DNA of 64,000 nt from Streptomyces vilmorinianum (GTDB lineage: Bacteria > Actinomycetota > Actinomycetes > Streptomycetales > Streptomycetaceae): assembly GCF_005517195.1 (NCBI RefSeq), contig NZ_CP040244.1:6900001-6964000 (forward strand), in the 5' to 3' direction. The translations under genes and the position numbers were made by a program. The notes beneath the pieces are model-generated. The model did no database searches, had not been told where the DNA came from, and saw nothing but the letters and a program-made list of their open reading frames with translations. This document shows positions 51,160 to 58,457 of this stretch, piece after piece (position 1 is the stretch's first letter; every line of letters starts with the position of its first letter).

Positions 51160-51899
51160 CACTCCCCCTCCCCACTGGCCGATTCGCCGCGCGGGTGGAC
51201 GATCTTGTGGTGCGGGGACTCGCCCTTGGCCAGCCGCAGCCCGACGAGCGAGGCCGGGCCGGCCCCTCCGGTGGCCTCGACGGCCCCCTCGCGCTCGTCG
51301 GGGAAGCCCGCCAGGATGCGGGCGGTCTCCTTGTACGTGCACAGGGGCGCGCCGCGGGTCGGCTCGACGGGGCGGCCCGCCCGCAGGTCGTCGACCATCT
51401 TCTTGGCCGACTCGGGCGTCTGGTTGTCGAAGAACTCCCAGTTGACCATCACCACGGGCGCGTAGTCGCAGGCCGCGTTGCACTCGATGTGCTCGAGGGT
51501 GACCTTGCCGTCGTCGGTCGTCTCGTTGTTGCCGATCCCGAGGTGCTGCTTCAGCTCCTCGAAGATGGCGTCGCCGCCCATGACCGCGCAGAGCGTGTTG
51601 GTGCAGACCCCGACCTGGTAGTCGCCGGAGGGCTTGCGGCGGTACATCGTGTAGAAGGTGGCGACCGCGGTGACCTCGGCGGTGGTCAGGCCGAGGATGT
51701 CCGCGCAGAACTTCATGCCCGTACGGGAGACATGGCCCTCCTCCGCCTGCACGAGGTGCAGCAGCGGCAGGAGCGCGGAGCGGGAGTCCGGGTAGCGGGC
51801 GATGATCTCCTTGCCGTCCGCCTCCAGCCGGGCGCGTACCTCGGCCGGGTACTCGGGGGCGGGAAGCTGGGGCATGCCGAGGCTGATGTGGTCGGTCAT
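51159..51899 (-). CDS. nuoE: NuoE, [2Fe-2S] thioredoxin-like subunit
   Basis: The 246-residue protein has a thioredoxin-like [2Fe-2S] domain with cysteines in GVCTNTLCAVMGG and ECNAACDYAPV, holding cluster N1a beside NuoF. The last 65 residues are a hydrophilic extension (ESAKKMVDDLRAGRPVEPT onwards) common in streptomycetes. The ATG at 51897-51899 overlaps the nuoD stop (ATGA). Confidence 0.94.
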   Translation of the reverse strand: MTDHISLGMPQLPAPEYPAEVRARLEADGKEIIARYPDSRSALLPLLHLVQAEEGHVSRTGMKFCADILGLTTAEVTAVATFYTMYRRKPSGDYQVGVCTNTLCAVMGGDAIFEELKQHLGIGNNETTDDGKVTLEHIECNAACDYAPVVMVNWEFFDNQTPESAKKMVDDLRAGRPVEPTRGAPLCTYKETARILAGFPDEREGAVEATGGAGPASLVGLRLAKGESPHHKIVHPRGESASGEGE

Positions 51900-53218
51900 C
51901 GGTCGACGCCTCCCATCACGGGGTCGATGGAGGCGACGGCGACGATGACGTCGGCGACCTGGCCGCCCTCGCACATCGCGGCCATGGCCTGCAGGTTGGT
52001 GAAGGACGGGTCGCGGAAGTGGACCCGGTAGGGGCGGGTGCCGCCGTCGCTGACGACGTGCACGCCCAGCTCGCCCTTGGGCGACTCGACGGCGGCGTAC
52101 GCCTGTCCGGCGGGGACGCGGAAGCCCTCGGTGACCAGCTTGAAGTGGTGGATCAGGGCCTCCATGGAGGTGCCCATGATCTTCTTGATGTGGTCGAGGG
52201 AGTTGCCGAGTCCGTCCGGGCCGAGCGCGAGCTGCGCGGGCCAGGCGATCTTCTTGTCGCCGACCATGACCGCTCCGGGCGCCAGCCGGTCGAGGCACTG
52301 CTCGACGATCCGCAGGGACTGCCGCATCTCCTCGAGCCGGATGAGGAAGCGTCCGTAGGCGTCGCAGGTGTCGGCGGTCGGGATGTCGAACTCGTAGTTC
52401 TCGTAGCCGCAGTACGGGTCGGTCTTGCGCAGGTCGTGCGGGAGGCCCGCGGCGCGCAGGATCGGTCCGGTGGCGCCGAGCGCCATGCAGCCGGTGAGGT
52501 CGAGGTGGCCGACGTCCTGCATGCGGGCCTTGAAGATGGGGTTGCCGGTGGCGAGCTTGTCGTACTCCGGCAGGTTCTTCTTCATGGTCTTCACGAACTC
52601 GCGCACGGCGTCGACGGCGCCGGGCGGGAGGTCCTGGGCGAGGCCGCCGGGGCGGATGAACGCGTGGTTCATGCGCAGGCCGGTGATCAGCTCGTACAGG
52701 TCCAGGATCATCTCGCGGTCCCGGAAGCCGTAGATCATGATCGTGGTGGCGCCGAGCTCCATGCCGCCGGTGGCGATGGCCACCAGGTGGGAGGAGAGCC
52801 GGTTGAGCTCCATCAGCATCACGCGGACGACCGTGGCGCGGTCGGGGATCTGGTCGGTGATGCCGAGCAGCTTCTCGACGCCGAGGCAGTACGCCGTCTC
52901 GTTGTAGAACGAGGTGAGGTAGTCCATGCGCGTGACGAAGGTGGTGCCCTGCGTCCAGGTCCGGTATTCGAGGTTCTTCTCGATGCCGGTGTGGAGGTAG
53001 CCGATGCCGCAGCGGGCCTCGGTGACGGTCTCGCCGTCGATCTCCAGGATCAGGCGGAGCACGCCGTGCGTGGACGGGTGCTGGGGGCCCATGTTGACGA
53101 CGATCCGCTCGTCGTCGGCCTTGGCTGCGGACTCGACGACCTCGTCCCAGTCGCCGCCGGTCACCGTGTAGACGGTGCCTTCGGTGGTCTCCCGTGCGGA
53201 GGCGTGTTCGGTGCTCAT
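51896..53218 (-). CDS. nuoD: NuoD, 49-kDa quinone-site subunit
   Basis: The 440-residue protein matches the hydrogenase-like NuoD family, with MGPQHPSTHGVLRLILEIDG containing the quinone-headgroup His, and the conserved MELNRLSSHLVAIATGGMELG. With NuoB it forms the quinone reduction site near cluster N2. The ATG at 53216-53218 overlaps the nuoC stop (TGATG). Since nuo2 encodes no NuoD, this is the only NuoD in the window. Confidence 0.95.
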   Translation of the reverse strand: MSTEHASARETTEGTVYTVTGGDWDEVVESAAKADDERIVVNMGPQHPSTHGVLRLILEIDGETVTEARCGIGYLHTGIEKNLEYRTWTQGTTFVTRMDYLTSFYNETAYCLGVEKLLGITDQIPDRATVVRVMLMELNRLSSHLVAIATGGMELGATTIMIYGFRDREMILDLYELITGLRMNHAFIRPGGLAQDLPPGAVDAVREFVKTMKKNLPEYDKLATGNPIFKARMQDVGHLDLTGCMALGATGPILRAAGLPHDLRKTDPYCGYENYEFDIPTADTCDAYGRFLIRLEEMRQSLRIVEQCLDRLAPGAVMVGDKKIAWPAQLALGPDGLGNSLDHIKKIMGTSMEALIHHFKLVTEGFRVPAGQAYAAVESPKGELGVHVVSDGGTRPYRVHFRDPSFTNLQAMAAMCEGGQVADVIVAVASIDPVMGGVDR

Positions 53219-53949
53219 CAGCTGTACGACCTCCGCTGGTCAGGAGCCGGGATCTGGGCGCCCTTGTACTCGACGGCGATGCCGCCGAGGGGGTAGTCCT
53301 TGCGCTGCGGGAAGCCCTGCCAGTCGTCCGGCATCATGATCCGGGTGAGGGCGGGGTGGCCGTCGAAGACGATGCCGAAGAAGTCGTACGTCTCGCGCTC
53401 GTGCCAGTCGTTCGTCGGGTAGACGGCGACGAGGGACGGGATGTGCGGGTCGGTGTCCGGGGCGGACACCTCCAGGCGGATCAGCCGGCCGTGGGTGAGC
53501 GAGCGCAGGTGGTAGACCGCGTGCAGCTCGCGGCCCTTGTCGCCGAGGTAGTGGACGCCGGAGACGCCCGTACAGAGCTCGAAGCGCAGGGCGGGGTCGT
53601 CGCGCAGGGTCCTCGCCACGCGCTCCAGGTGCTCGCGGGCGATGTGGAAGGTGAGCTCGCCGCGGTCGACGACCGTCTTCTCGATGGCGTTCTCGGGGAG
53701 GAGCCCCTGCTCGTCGAGGGCGCCTTCGAGCTCGTCGGCGACCTCGTCGAACCAGCCGCCGTAGGGGCGGGTGGCGGCGCCGGGGAGGCGTACGGAGCGG
53801 ACGAGGCCGCCGTAGCCGGAGGTGTCGCCGCCGTTGTCGGCGCCGAACATCCCGCGCTGGACGCGGACCTCCTCACCGTGCTCGCCGCGCTGACCGGGCA
53901 GGTTCTGCGCGCTGAGGTCCTTCTCCGGATTGGGAGTCTCGTCGCTCAC
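53218..53949 (-). CDS. nuoC: NuoC, 30-kDa subunit
   Basis: The 243-residue protein has the NuoC signature NDWHERETYDFFGIVFDGHP (about 185-204), which docks NuoD and NuoB. The first 60 residues are a polar, Gly/Asn-rich extension. Its length is normal, in contrast to NuoC2 with its repeat tail. The GTG start at 53947-53949 lies 88 bp after nuoB, the largest internal gap in the operon. Confidence 0.94.
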   Translation of the reverse strand: MSDETPNPEKDLSAQNLPGQRGEHGEEVRVQRGMFGADNGGDTSGYGGLVRSVRLPGAATRPYGGWFDEVADELEGALDEQGLLPENAIEKTVVDRGELTFHIAREHLERVARTLRDDPALRFELCTGVSGVHYLGDKGRELHAVYHLRSLTHGRLIRLEVSAPDTDPHIPSLVAVYPTNDWHERETYDFFGIVFDGHPALTRIMMPDDWQGFPQRKDYPLGGIAVEYKGAQIPAPDQRRSYS

Positions 53950-54037
53950 TGTGCCGTCCCGTTCCCTTCTCCGCCCACGCGGCGCAGAGGCGCGGCTTCC
54001 GTCGTCGTCTGCGGCCCGGCGGCCGCGCGTGCGTCGG

Positions 54038-54592
54038 TCACCGCAGCAGACCCTTCATCTCGATCGTCGGCAGAGCCTTGAGCGCCGCCTCCTCCGCCTC
54101 GCGCGCCGCTTCCTCCGCGTTCACGCCGAGGGGGGTGCTCTGGATCTTCTGGTGGAGCTTGAGGATCGCGTCCATCAGCATCTCCGGGCGCGGCGGGCAA
54201 CCCGGCAAATAGATGTCAACCGGCACAACATGGTCAACGCCCTGCACAATCGCGTAATTGTTGAACATTCCACCCGAAGATGCGCAAACTCCCATGGAGA
54301 TGACCCACTTGGGGTTCGGCATCTGGTCGTAGACCTGCCGCAGAACGGGCGCCATCTTCTGGCTGACGCGGCCGGCCACGATCATCAGGTCGGCCTGGCG
54401 CGGCGAGCCGCGGAAGACCTCCATGCCGAAGCGCGCCAGGTCGTAACGGCCGGCGCCGGTCGTCATCATCTCGATGGCGCAGCAGGCGAGGCCGAAGGTC
54501 GCCGGAAAGACGGACGACTTGCGCACCCAGCCCGCGGCCTGTTCGACCGTCGTCAGCAGAAAGCCGCTCGGCAGTTTCTCTTCGAGTCCCAT
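54038..54592 (-). CDS. nuoB: NuoB, N2-cluster subunit
   Basis: The 184-residue subunit has the N2 ligands: the CC pair in TFGLACCAIEMM, the cysteine in MGVCASSGGMF and PGCPPRPEM. It transfers electrons to menaquinone at the NuoD interface. An approximately 100-bp patch (about 54198-54294) has many A/T-ending codons (14 of 32), unlike the rest of the gene. The ATG at 54590-54592 is 17 bp after nuoA. Confidence 0.95.
   Translation of the reverse strand: MGLEEKLPSGFLLTTVEQAAGWVRKSSVFPATFGLACCAIEMMTTGAGRYDLARFGMEVFRGSPRQADLMIVAGRVSQKMAPVLRQVYDQMPNPKWVISMGVCASSGGMFNNYAIVQGVDHVVPVDIYLPGCPPRPEMLMDAILKLHQKIQSTPLGVNAEEAAREAEEAALKALPTIEMKGLLR
54198..54294 (-). other. A/T-ending codon patch inside nuoB
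   Basis: Across 32 consecutive codons (the MGVCASSGGMF to LPGC region) 14 end in A or T, including GTT four times, ATT, TAT, AAT, CAT and TCT, while the flanking codons are almost all G/C-ending. The encoded protein is ordinary NuoB, so the anomaly lies in the nucleotide sequence. Confidence 0.85.
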
Positions 54593-54609
54593 AGGTGCCC
54601 CTCAGCCCC

Positions 54610-54969
54610 TCAGTCCCATTCCAGGCCGCCGCGCCGCCACACATACGCGTAGGCGACGAAGACGGTGAGCACGAAGAGCAGCATCTCCACGAGCCCGAAA
54701 AGCCCCAGGGCGTCGAAGGTGACGGCCCAGGGGTAGAGGAAGACGATCTCGATGTCGAAGACGATGAAGAGCATCGCCGTCAGGTAGTACTTGATGGGGA
54801 AGCGACCGCCCGCGGCCGGTCTGGGTGTCGGCTCGATGCCGCACTCATACGCCTCAAGTTTTGCCCTGTTGTACCGCTTTGGGCCGATTAGCGTGGCCAT
54901 GACCACGGAGAAGATCGCAAACCCCGCACCCAGGGCACCGAGCACGAGGATGGGCGCGTACGCATTCAC
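54610..54969 (-). CDS. nuoA: NuoA, first gene of the main complex I operon
   Basis: The 119-residue three-helix protein has LEAYECGIEP (the conserved loop cysteine) and IKYYLTAMLFIVFDIEIVFLYPWAV. It borders the quinone chamber. The GTG start at 54967-54969 has AAGGAGCGAGGAG upstream; longer in-frame starts would reach into the Rex-type operator. It opens the 14-gene operon running to nuoN. The transcript probably starts near 55063, giving a leader of about 95 nt. Confidence 0.93.
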   Translation of the reverse strand: MNAYAPILVLGALGAGFAIFSVVMATLIGPKRYNRAKLEAYECGIEPTPRPAAGGRFPIKYYLTAMLFIVFDIEIVFLYPWAVTFDALGLFGLVEMLLFVLTVFVAYAYVWRRGGLEWD

Positions 54970-55037
54970 GCTCCTCGCTCCTTCCAGTCGTCCTTGACCG
55001 TTGGACCGCACCGCCGGGTCGCGGAAGATCGCCCCCA

Positions 55038-55053
55038 TGTGAGGCAGTTCACA
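55038..55053. promoter_or_regulatory. Rex-type operator (ROP) upstream of nuoA
   Basis: TGTGAGGCAGTTCACA (TGTGAACTGCCTCACA on the coding strand) matches the Rex consensus TGTGAA-N4-TTCACA with one mismatch. It lies downstream of a TAAGAT -10 box (55070-55075, minus strand), so bound Rex would block transcription. Rex is the NADH/NAD+ sensor known to control respiratory operons, including nuo, in S. coelicolor. Confidence 0.8.
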
Positions 55054-55069
55054 AGCCCGACTGCCCCGC

Positions 55070-55075
55070 ATCTTA
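55070..55075 (-). promoter_or_regulatory. Probable -10 box of the nuo operon promoter
   Basis: TAAGAT on the minus strand about 100 bp before nuoA. No good TTGACA-like -35 is seen at 17-18 bp, which would fit a promoter that needs an activator. Confidence 0.5.
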
Positions 55076-55088
55076 TGCCTGCCCCTCT

Positions 55089-55102
55089 GTGATCTGCGAC
55101 AC
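55089..55102. promoter_or_regulatory. Candidate Crp site near the nuo promoter
   Basis: GTGATCTGCGACAC fits the GTG-N6-GNCAC motif reported for streptomycete Crp. It overlaps the expected -35 position of the nuo promoter. A single degenerate match in this base composition is weak evidence. Confidence 0.3.
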
Positions 55103-55630
55103 GGGGTGCGCCAACGTCTTTGTGATCTCCACCACCTGACGAAGGATCATGAAGTCGGATGAGCGGTGATCTTGGCACTCGAAGCGCCCAGGTGATCACC
55201 AGATGTGACATCCGGACCGGAAACCGCTGGTCGGAGGGGGTGGCGCACTATCAAGAGATGGAGCATGCAAGCAAATTGGCAATGGACGCTGTCCGAGTGA
55301 TAAAGCATCCGCCCATCGCCCGGTCGGGGGCTCCGGCGGACGGGAGTGGACGCGTGCGCGCATTCACGAGCTCGAATGTGACCTGCACCACACCTTCACC
55401 CGCTCAGGGAAAGCGGGGCTTGGCCATCGGTGTGAAGAGGTGGTAAGTGGCGGTCAATTCGGACGTTTCACGGAAAACCCGTGATCAAGGGCCTGATCGG
55501 CCGTGCCCGGATTGTCCGTTACGGCGTCAATAAAGGCGCCAGAGAAGCGGATTAGCCCGTTCCGGACGTAACTGTGGCGCAACACACGTTTCTTGAAGGG
55601 AACCGGGAGGCCCTGATAGCGGTTGTACTC

Positions 55631-56455
55631 ATGTCCCACACCGCTCACATACCCAGCCACCGGAAGCCCCGCCGCAGCGCTTCGAAGCTCGCGCTCCGTG
55701 CCGGAGTTGCCGGTGGCGTCCTCAGCACCATCGCGGTGGCCGGTGCTGCCGGGCCGGCGAATGCCGAGCCGGTGACCGAGACCATCGAAATGCCCACGCT
55801 GGGCTCGCTCGACACCGAGCTGGCGAGCGCCGTCTCCGCCTCGGCCGAGGCGGCCAAGCAGGAGGCCCTCGACCTGAGCCTGAAGGCCCAGGAGGACGCC
55901 GCCATCGCCAAGGCCGCCAAGGAGGCCAAGAAGGCCAAGGCCGAGGCGGACCGCAAGGCCGAGGCCGCGAAGGCGGAGGCCGAGCGCGCCGAGAAGGCCC
56001 GCGCGGAGGCCCAGGAGCGCGCCTCGCGCACCGAGGCCCGCACCACGCTCTCCACGTCCTCCTCCGGCTCCTCGTCCAGCAGCAGCTCTCAGGTGGCCAC
56101 CGGCTCCGCCGCGGCGATCGTGGCCTTCGCCCGCGCCCAGATCGGCGACGCCTACGTCATGGGCGGCACCGGTCCCAACTCCTGGGACTGCTCCGGCCTC
56201 GTCCAGGCGGCCTACCGCCAGGCCGGCATCGACCTGCCCCGCGTCTCGGGCTCCCAGTCGAGCATGGGCACCTCCGTCTCGCTGAGCAACCTGCAGCCGG
56301 GCGACATCCTGTACTGGGGCAGCCGCAGCGGCTCGTACCACGTGGCCATCTACGTGGGCGGCGGCAAGTACGTCGGCGCGCAGAACCCGTCGACCGGTGT
56401 CGTCGAGCGCTCCCTGGACTGGGACATGCCCTCCGGCGCCGTCCGGATCCGCTGA
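55631..56455 (+). CDS. Secreted NlpC/P60 peptidoglycan endopeptidase
   Basis: The 274-residue protein has a signal peptide (about 1-45, with TIAVAGAAGPANA), an Ala/Glu/Lys coiled coil (65-135), a Ser-rich linker (139-154) and a C-terminal NlpC/P60 domain with catalytic C187 (WDCSGLVQ), H237 (SYHVAIYVG) and a following polar residue. It cuts stem peptides in the cell wall (typically D-Glu to diaminopimelate). The coiled coil resembles RipA-type regulators of its own activity. The ATG is preceded by CGGGAGG at some distance. It is monocistronic, divergent from nuo, with a terminator. Confidence 0.92.
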   Translation: MSHTAHIPSHRKPRRSASKLALRAGVAGGVLSTIAVAGAAGPANAEPVTETIEMPTLGSLDTELASAVSASAEAAKQEALDLSLKAQEDAAIAKAAKEAKKAKAEADRKAEAAKAEAERAEKARAEAQERASRTEARTTLSTSSSGSSSSSSSQVATGSAAAIVAFARAQIGDAYVMGGTGPNSWDCSGLVQAAYRQAGIDLPRVSGSQSSMGTSVSLSNLQPGDILYWGSRSGSYHVAIYVGGGKYVGAQNPSTGVVERSLDWDMPSGAVRIR

Positions 56456-56469
56456 TCTCCACTCGCTCG

Positions 56470-56516
56470 AACGCGAAGGGCCGTCACTCCTCGGGGGAAT
56501 GACGGCTCTTCGCGTT
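56470..56516. terminator. Bidirectional terminator after the NlpC/P60 gene
   Basis: AACGCGAAGGGCCGTCA (56470-56486) pairs with 56500-56516 over 17 bp with one G-T pair and is followed by TCTT. It separates the convergent NlpC/P60 and oxidoreductase genes. Confidence 0.87.
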
Positions 56517-56533
56517 TCTTGCCTACGTTTGCC

Positions 56534-57397
56534 CTACTTTCGGAACGCCTCGACGATCCGGGCGTAGCTGTCGCCGCCGTGGCCGGCCTCGACCGCGCCC
56601 CGCATCAGCTCCAGGTGCAGCTCCGGCAGCCGGTTGTCGATGCCGCGCGCCTCCCCCGCGTGCAGCAGATGCCCGATGGCCGCCACCTGGACGTCGATCG
56701 TGGCGTCCGCGCCCGGGTACTCCCCCGCGTCGATCTGCTCGGCGTACCCGGTCAAGAACCAGGAGACCGTCTTCAGCCAGCGGCCGGCGACCTCCGTGAA
56801 CTCCTTCGCCGGCACCCCGTCGGCGCCCACGAGGGCGGTGGCGTGCAGCCAGCCGCCGAAGACCGACCACATGAGCCCGAGCAGCCCGGCGTCGTAGAGC
56901 GAGGCGAGCCCCGCGTCCGCACCGAGGTCGACCGGGTCGCCGAGCACGGCCAGGGTCGCCCGGTGCCGGGCGAGGAGCTCCGGCCCGCCCGCGTACAGGA
57001 TCATGCTGGAGCTGTCGCCGACCCCGGGCGGTGTCGTCATGATGCCGCCGTCGAGATAGCCGATGCCGTGGCCCGCGGCCCACCGCGCCTCCGCGCGGGC
57101 CTGCTCGGGCGAGCCGGTGGTGACGTTGACCAGGACCCGGCCGCTCAGCGAGCCGGCCACCGGTTCGAGGAGTTCGCGTACGGCGGCGTAGTCCAGGACG
57201 CAGACCACGACGAGCTCGCTCGCGGCGACCGCCTCCGCGACGGTGGCGGCGCGGGTGGCGCCCCGGGCGACCAGGGGTTCGGCCTTGGCGGGGGTGCGGT
57301 TCCAGACGGTGGTGGGGTGACCTGCGGCGAGGAAGGCGTCGGCGAGGGCGGTGCCCATCTGTCCGAGCCCGAGGACCGTGATGCTCTGTGCGTTCAT
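56534..57397 (-). CDS. Imine-reductase-like NADP-dependent oxidoreductase
   Basis: The 287-residue protein has an N-terminal Rossmann fold (VLGLGQMGTALADAFLAAGH, then VWNRTPAK, an NADPH-type second strand). It continues with the beta-hydroxyacid-dehydrogenase-like segments NVTTGSPEQAR and YLDGGIMTTPPGVG, and an all-helical C-terminal dimerisation domain. Length and motifs fit the imine-reductase/6-phosphogluconate-dehydrogenase-like family, many of which come from Streptomyces. The natural substrate cannot be told. ATG 57397 gives a clean N-terminus. It is divergent from the GlxA-type regulator, which may control it. Confidence 0.88.
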   Translation of the reverse strand: MNAQSITVLGLGQMGTALADAFLAAGHPTTVWNRTPAKAEPLVARGATRAATVAEAVAASELVVVCVLDYAAVRELLEPVAGSLSGRVLVNVTTGSPEQARAEARWAAGHGIGYLDGGIMTTPPGVGDSSSMILYAGGPELLARHRATLAVLGDPVDLGADAGLASLYDAGLLGLMWSVFGGWLHATALVGADGVPAKEFTEVAGRWLKTVSWFLTGYAEQIDAGEYPGADATIDVQVAAIGHLLHAGEARGIDNRLPELHLELMRGAVEAGHGGDSYARIVEAFRK

Positions 57398-57482
57398 GGA
57401 CTCCACGCTCGCAGCGGCGCGATCCGGCCGACAGGAGAAGGACCGACGGTCTGCGCACCATTCCTGCCATAGGCTCGCGGAC

Positions 57483-58457
57483 ATGAGCGCAGGAGTCGTG
57501 GCCGTCGCCCTCGTACCCGACGACAGCGCGGGGATCTCCGCCTGGGACCTGTACGAACTCTCCACCGTGTCCATGGTGTTCGGGATCCCGCACACGGATC
57601 TGGCCGACCCCTGGTACGCGCTGCGGGTCTGCGGACCGGCCCCGCACGCCTCCCACGGCCTGGACGGACTCGCCGGCGCGGACACGGTCATCGTGCCGTC
57701 GGTCCCGGACGCGGTGGTCGAGGGCCGCCAGGAGCTGTCCGGCGAGCTCGTGGACGCGCTGCGCGCGGCGGCCGACGCCGGGGCGCGGATGGTGTCGATG
57801 TGCAGCGGGGCCTTCGCCCTCGCCGCGGCCGGGCTCCTCGACGGCCGACGGGCCACCCTCCACCGGGAGTACGCGCGCGAACTCGCCACCCGCCACCCGC
57901 GGGTCACCGTCGACGCCTCGGTCCTCTACACCGATGACGACACCGTGCTCACCAGCGCGGGCGCCGCCGCCGGCCTGGACCTGTGCCTGCATCTCGTACG
58001 CAAGGACCTCGGCGCCACGGTCGCGGGCGCCCTCGCCCAGCGCCTGGTCGTCCCGGCCCACCGGGCGGGCGACCGGCCCCAGTTCGTCGAGGCGCCGCTG
58101 CCGGCGGGCGAGGAGGACACGCTCGGCCCGGTGCTCCAGTGGGCCCTTGAGCACCTGCACGAGCCGCTGACCGTGGACGCGCTGGCCCTGCGGGCCCGGA
58201 TGAGCCCGCGGACCTTCCACCGCCGCGTACGGGAGGCCTGCGGGACCACGCCGCTGCAGTGGCTGCTGCACCAGCGGGTGGCCCGCGCGCAGGCGCTCCT
58301 GGAAGGGACCGGCCTGCCGGTGGAGCTGGTCGGGGAGCGCAGCGGTCTGGGCTCGGCGGCGAACCTGCGCCGCCACTTCACCCGTACCGTCGGCGTCTCC
58401 CCGTCCGACTACCGCAGGAGGTTCAGGCCTTCGGGGCCACCTTCGACAGGCCGTTGA
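57483..58457 (+). CDS. GlxA-type AraC-family regulator (DJ-1/PfpI + AraC)
   Basis: The 324-residue protein has an N-terminal class-I-glutamine-amidotransferase-like (DJ-1/PfpI) domain with the elbow SMCSGAFALA (C107) and a C-terminal AraC double helix-turn-helix (about 225-315, ARMSPRTFHRRVREACGTTP and GLGSAANLRRHFTRTVGVSP). Such proteins sense small metabolites and activate nearby genes. It is divergent from the imine-reductase-like gene with 85 bp between starts, suggesting that target. Its 3' end overlaps menJ tail-to-tail by 35 bp. Confidence 0.9.
   Translation: MSAGVVAVALVPDDSAGISAWDLYELSTVSMVFGIPHTDLADPWYALRVCGPAPHASHGLDGLAGADTVIVPSVPDAVVEGRQELSGELVDALRAAADAGARMVSMCSGAFALAAAGLLDGRRATLHREYARELATRHPRVTVDASVLYTDDDTVLTSAGAAAGLDLCLHLVRKDLGATVAGALAQRLVVPAHRAGDRPQFVEAPLPAGEEDTLGPVLQWALEHLHEPLTVDALALRARMSPRTFHRRVREACGTTPLQWLLHQRVARAQALLEGTGLPVELVGERSGLGSAANLRRHFTRTVGVSPSDYRRRFRPSGPPSTGR

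Larger units (their letters stand above)
54970..55630. other. 661-bp divergent intergenic region between nuoA and the NlpC/P60 gene
   Basis: It holds the nuo promoter with a Rex-type operator and a Crp-like site (55038-55102), and the leader of the NlpC/P60 gene. In the leader I see CCCGCT/AGCGGG (55399-55417) and CACGG/CCGTG (near 55473-55487) as short hairpins. NlpC/P60 genes of Streptomyces are often preceded by c-di-AMP (ydaO-type) riboswitches, but I do not find that consensus here. Possible frames within the region look non-coding. Confidence 0.6.

Noticed and set aside
55159..55446. 95-codon plus-strand frame between nuoA and the NlpC/P60 gene
   Set aside because: No ribosome site, poor third-position G/C bias and no recognisable protein features; it lies in the control region.
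55140..55630. c-di-AMP (ydaO-type) riboswitch before the NlpC/P60 gene
   Set aside because: The characteristic conserved segments (GGGGGACC..., GGGGTGAATCC) are not present; only short generic hairpins are visible.
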